In this document: positions 4,541 to 5,010 of the stretch, piece by piece
How the letters are laid out: each line of letters begins with the position of its first letter
Position numbering within the stretch: the stretch's first letter is position 1
Source of the DNA: JAEHDI01 sp035455185
GTDB taxonomy: Bacteria; Acidobacteriota; Terriglobia; Bryobacterales; Bryobacteraceae
DNA length: 5,010 nt
Assembly: GCA_035455185.1 (NCBI GenBank)
Contig: DATIFQ010000062.1
Coordinates: 1 to 5,010, forward strand
Direction: 5' to 3'
Position numbers and translations under genes: made by a program
Notes under the pieces: generated by a model
What the model was told of the DNA's origin: nothing
Seen by the model: only the letters and a program-made list of their open reading frames with translations
Databases searched by the model: none

Positions 4541-5010
4541 GTGCACTTGCGACTTTCAGCCATACTGGGCGCGTTGATCCTGACCGGGATGCCGGCGGTA
4601 CCCCGGCAGATTTCCATCATTCCGCAGCCGGCCACGGTGACCGGGATGGAAGGAGAGTTCATCCTGAAGCCCGGCACCGTGGTGGTGACGGACAATGCGT
4701 CGGCGGCGGTCGCCCGGCGCTTCACGGCCGACATCGCAGCCGCCACCGGCTACAAGCTGAGGATTGCCGAAGCCGGCCAGGCGCGGGACAACAGCATCAC
4801 GCTGGGGATCGATGACTCGCTCGGCAAACTTGGCGCCGAGGGCTATCAGCTGGAAGTCACCTCTAAGCGCGTGACGGTTCGCGCCCCGAAGCCCGCCGGC
4901 GTTTTCTACGGGGCTCAGTCGATTCGCCAGTTGCTTCCTCCCGCCGTTTACGGAAAAGCTTCCAGCGGCGTGACCTGGAGCATGCCGTGCGTCCGGATCG
5001 AGGATTATCC
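4541..5010 (+). CDS. Secreted beta-N-acetylhexosaminidase, GH20 family, 3' partial
   Basis: The first 156 residues of an exported glycoside hydrolase that would remove terminal N-acetylglucosamine or N-acetylgalactosamine from chitin fragments, glycans or cell-wall material. Residues 1-20 (MHLRLSAILGALILTGMPAV from the GTG) form a Sec signal peptide. Residues 24-34 begin the mature protein with ISIIPQPATVT, the standard opening of the GH20 N-terminal alpha/beta (GH20b) domain. This domain continues through EGYQLEVTSKRVTVRAPKPA and GVFYGAQSIRQLLP (120-133). The final PCVRIEDYP is the junction into the catalytic TIM barrel, which normally continues with a RGLMLD-like strand. The catalytic Asp-Glu pair lies beyond the window and cannot be checked. 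The start uses GGAGG at 4525. The gene is divergent from the beta-helix lipoprotein. The short frame is not broken within the window. Confidence 0.88.
   Translation, partial: MHLRLSAILGALILTGMPAVPRQISIIPQPATVTGMEGEFILKPGTVVVTDNASAAVARRFTADIAAATGYKLRIAEAGQARDNSITLGIDDSLGKLGAEGYQLEVTSKRVTVRAPKPAGVFYGAQSIRQLLPPAVYGKASSGVTWSMPCVRIEDY

Noticed and set aside
3931..4815. Plus-strand ORF of 294 residues across the beta-helix start and GH20 start
   Set aside because: It runs antisense to the lipoprotein signal and out of frame with the clear GH20 sequence. Its C-terminal composition (His, Arg, Gly) is that of a frame shadow.

Overview
The window is a GC-rich bacterial chromosomal segment of 5,010 bases, densely coded on both strands. 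The mix of genes suggests a soil or environmental bacterium: a cationic amino acid permease, an exported class I methyltransferase, cold-shock-type proteins, a parallel beta-helix lipoprotein and a secreted GH20 enzyme. The Acidobacteriota, perhaps the Solibacter/Bryobacter group, is my best guess. This rests on protein style alone, since no marker gene is present.

Layout. Bases 1-1074 (+) hold the C-terminal three quarters of an APC-superfamily amino acid permease whose start lies upstream. A methyltransferase with an N-terminal signal-like segment overlaps its end (1049-1792, +). Next comes a plus-strand run of small genes: a possible 39-residue ORF (1862-1981), a protein joining a degenerate cold-shock-like fold to a second unrecognised domain (1978-2550), a 62-residue charge-polarised protein (2615-2803), and a canonical cold-shock protein (2800-3003). 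The 171-base convergent gap that follows carries a long stem-loop (3081-3140) with A and T tracts on its flanks, a good candidate for a bidirectional terminator. A right-handed parallel beta-helix lipoprotein is read leftwards (4458 to 3175, -). It is divergent from the start of a secreted GH20 beta-N-acetylhexosaminidase (4541 to beyond 5010, +), with only 82 bases between them.

How the genes may work together. The permease and methyltransferase look translationally coupled, but no shared pathway is evident. The cold-shock block has a repeated layout: each cold-shock-fold gene starts inside the stop codon of a small upstream ORF (GTGA at 1978-1981, ATGA at 2800-2803). This suggests coupled translation and possibly a small RNA-handling module. 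The beta-helix and GH20 proteins are both exported and could act on the same extracellular or cell-wall glycans, but only their adjacency supports this. The most interesting parts are the cold-shock block, the degenerate cold-shock fusion, the duplicated sequence at the methyltransferase C-terminus and the structured convergent terminator. I see no mobile element, CRISPR array, tRNA or rRNA.
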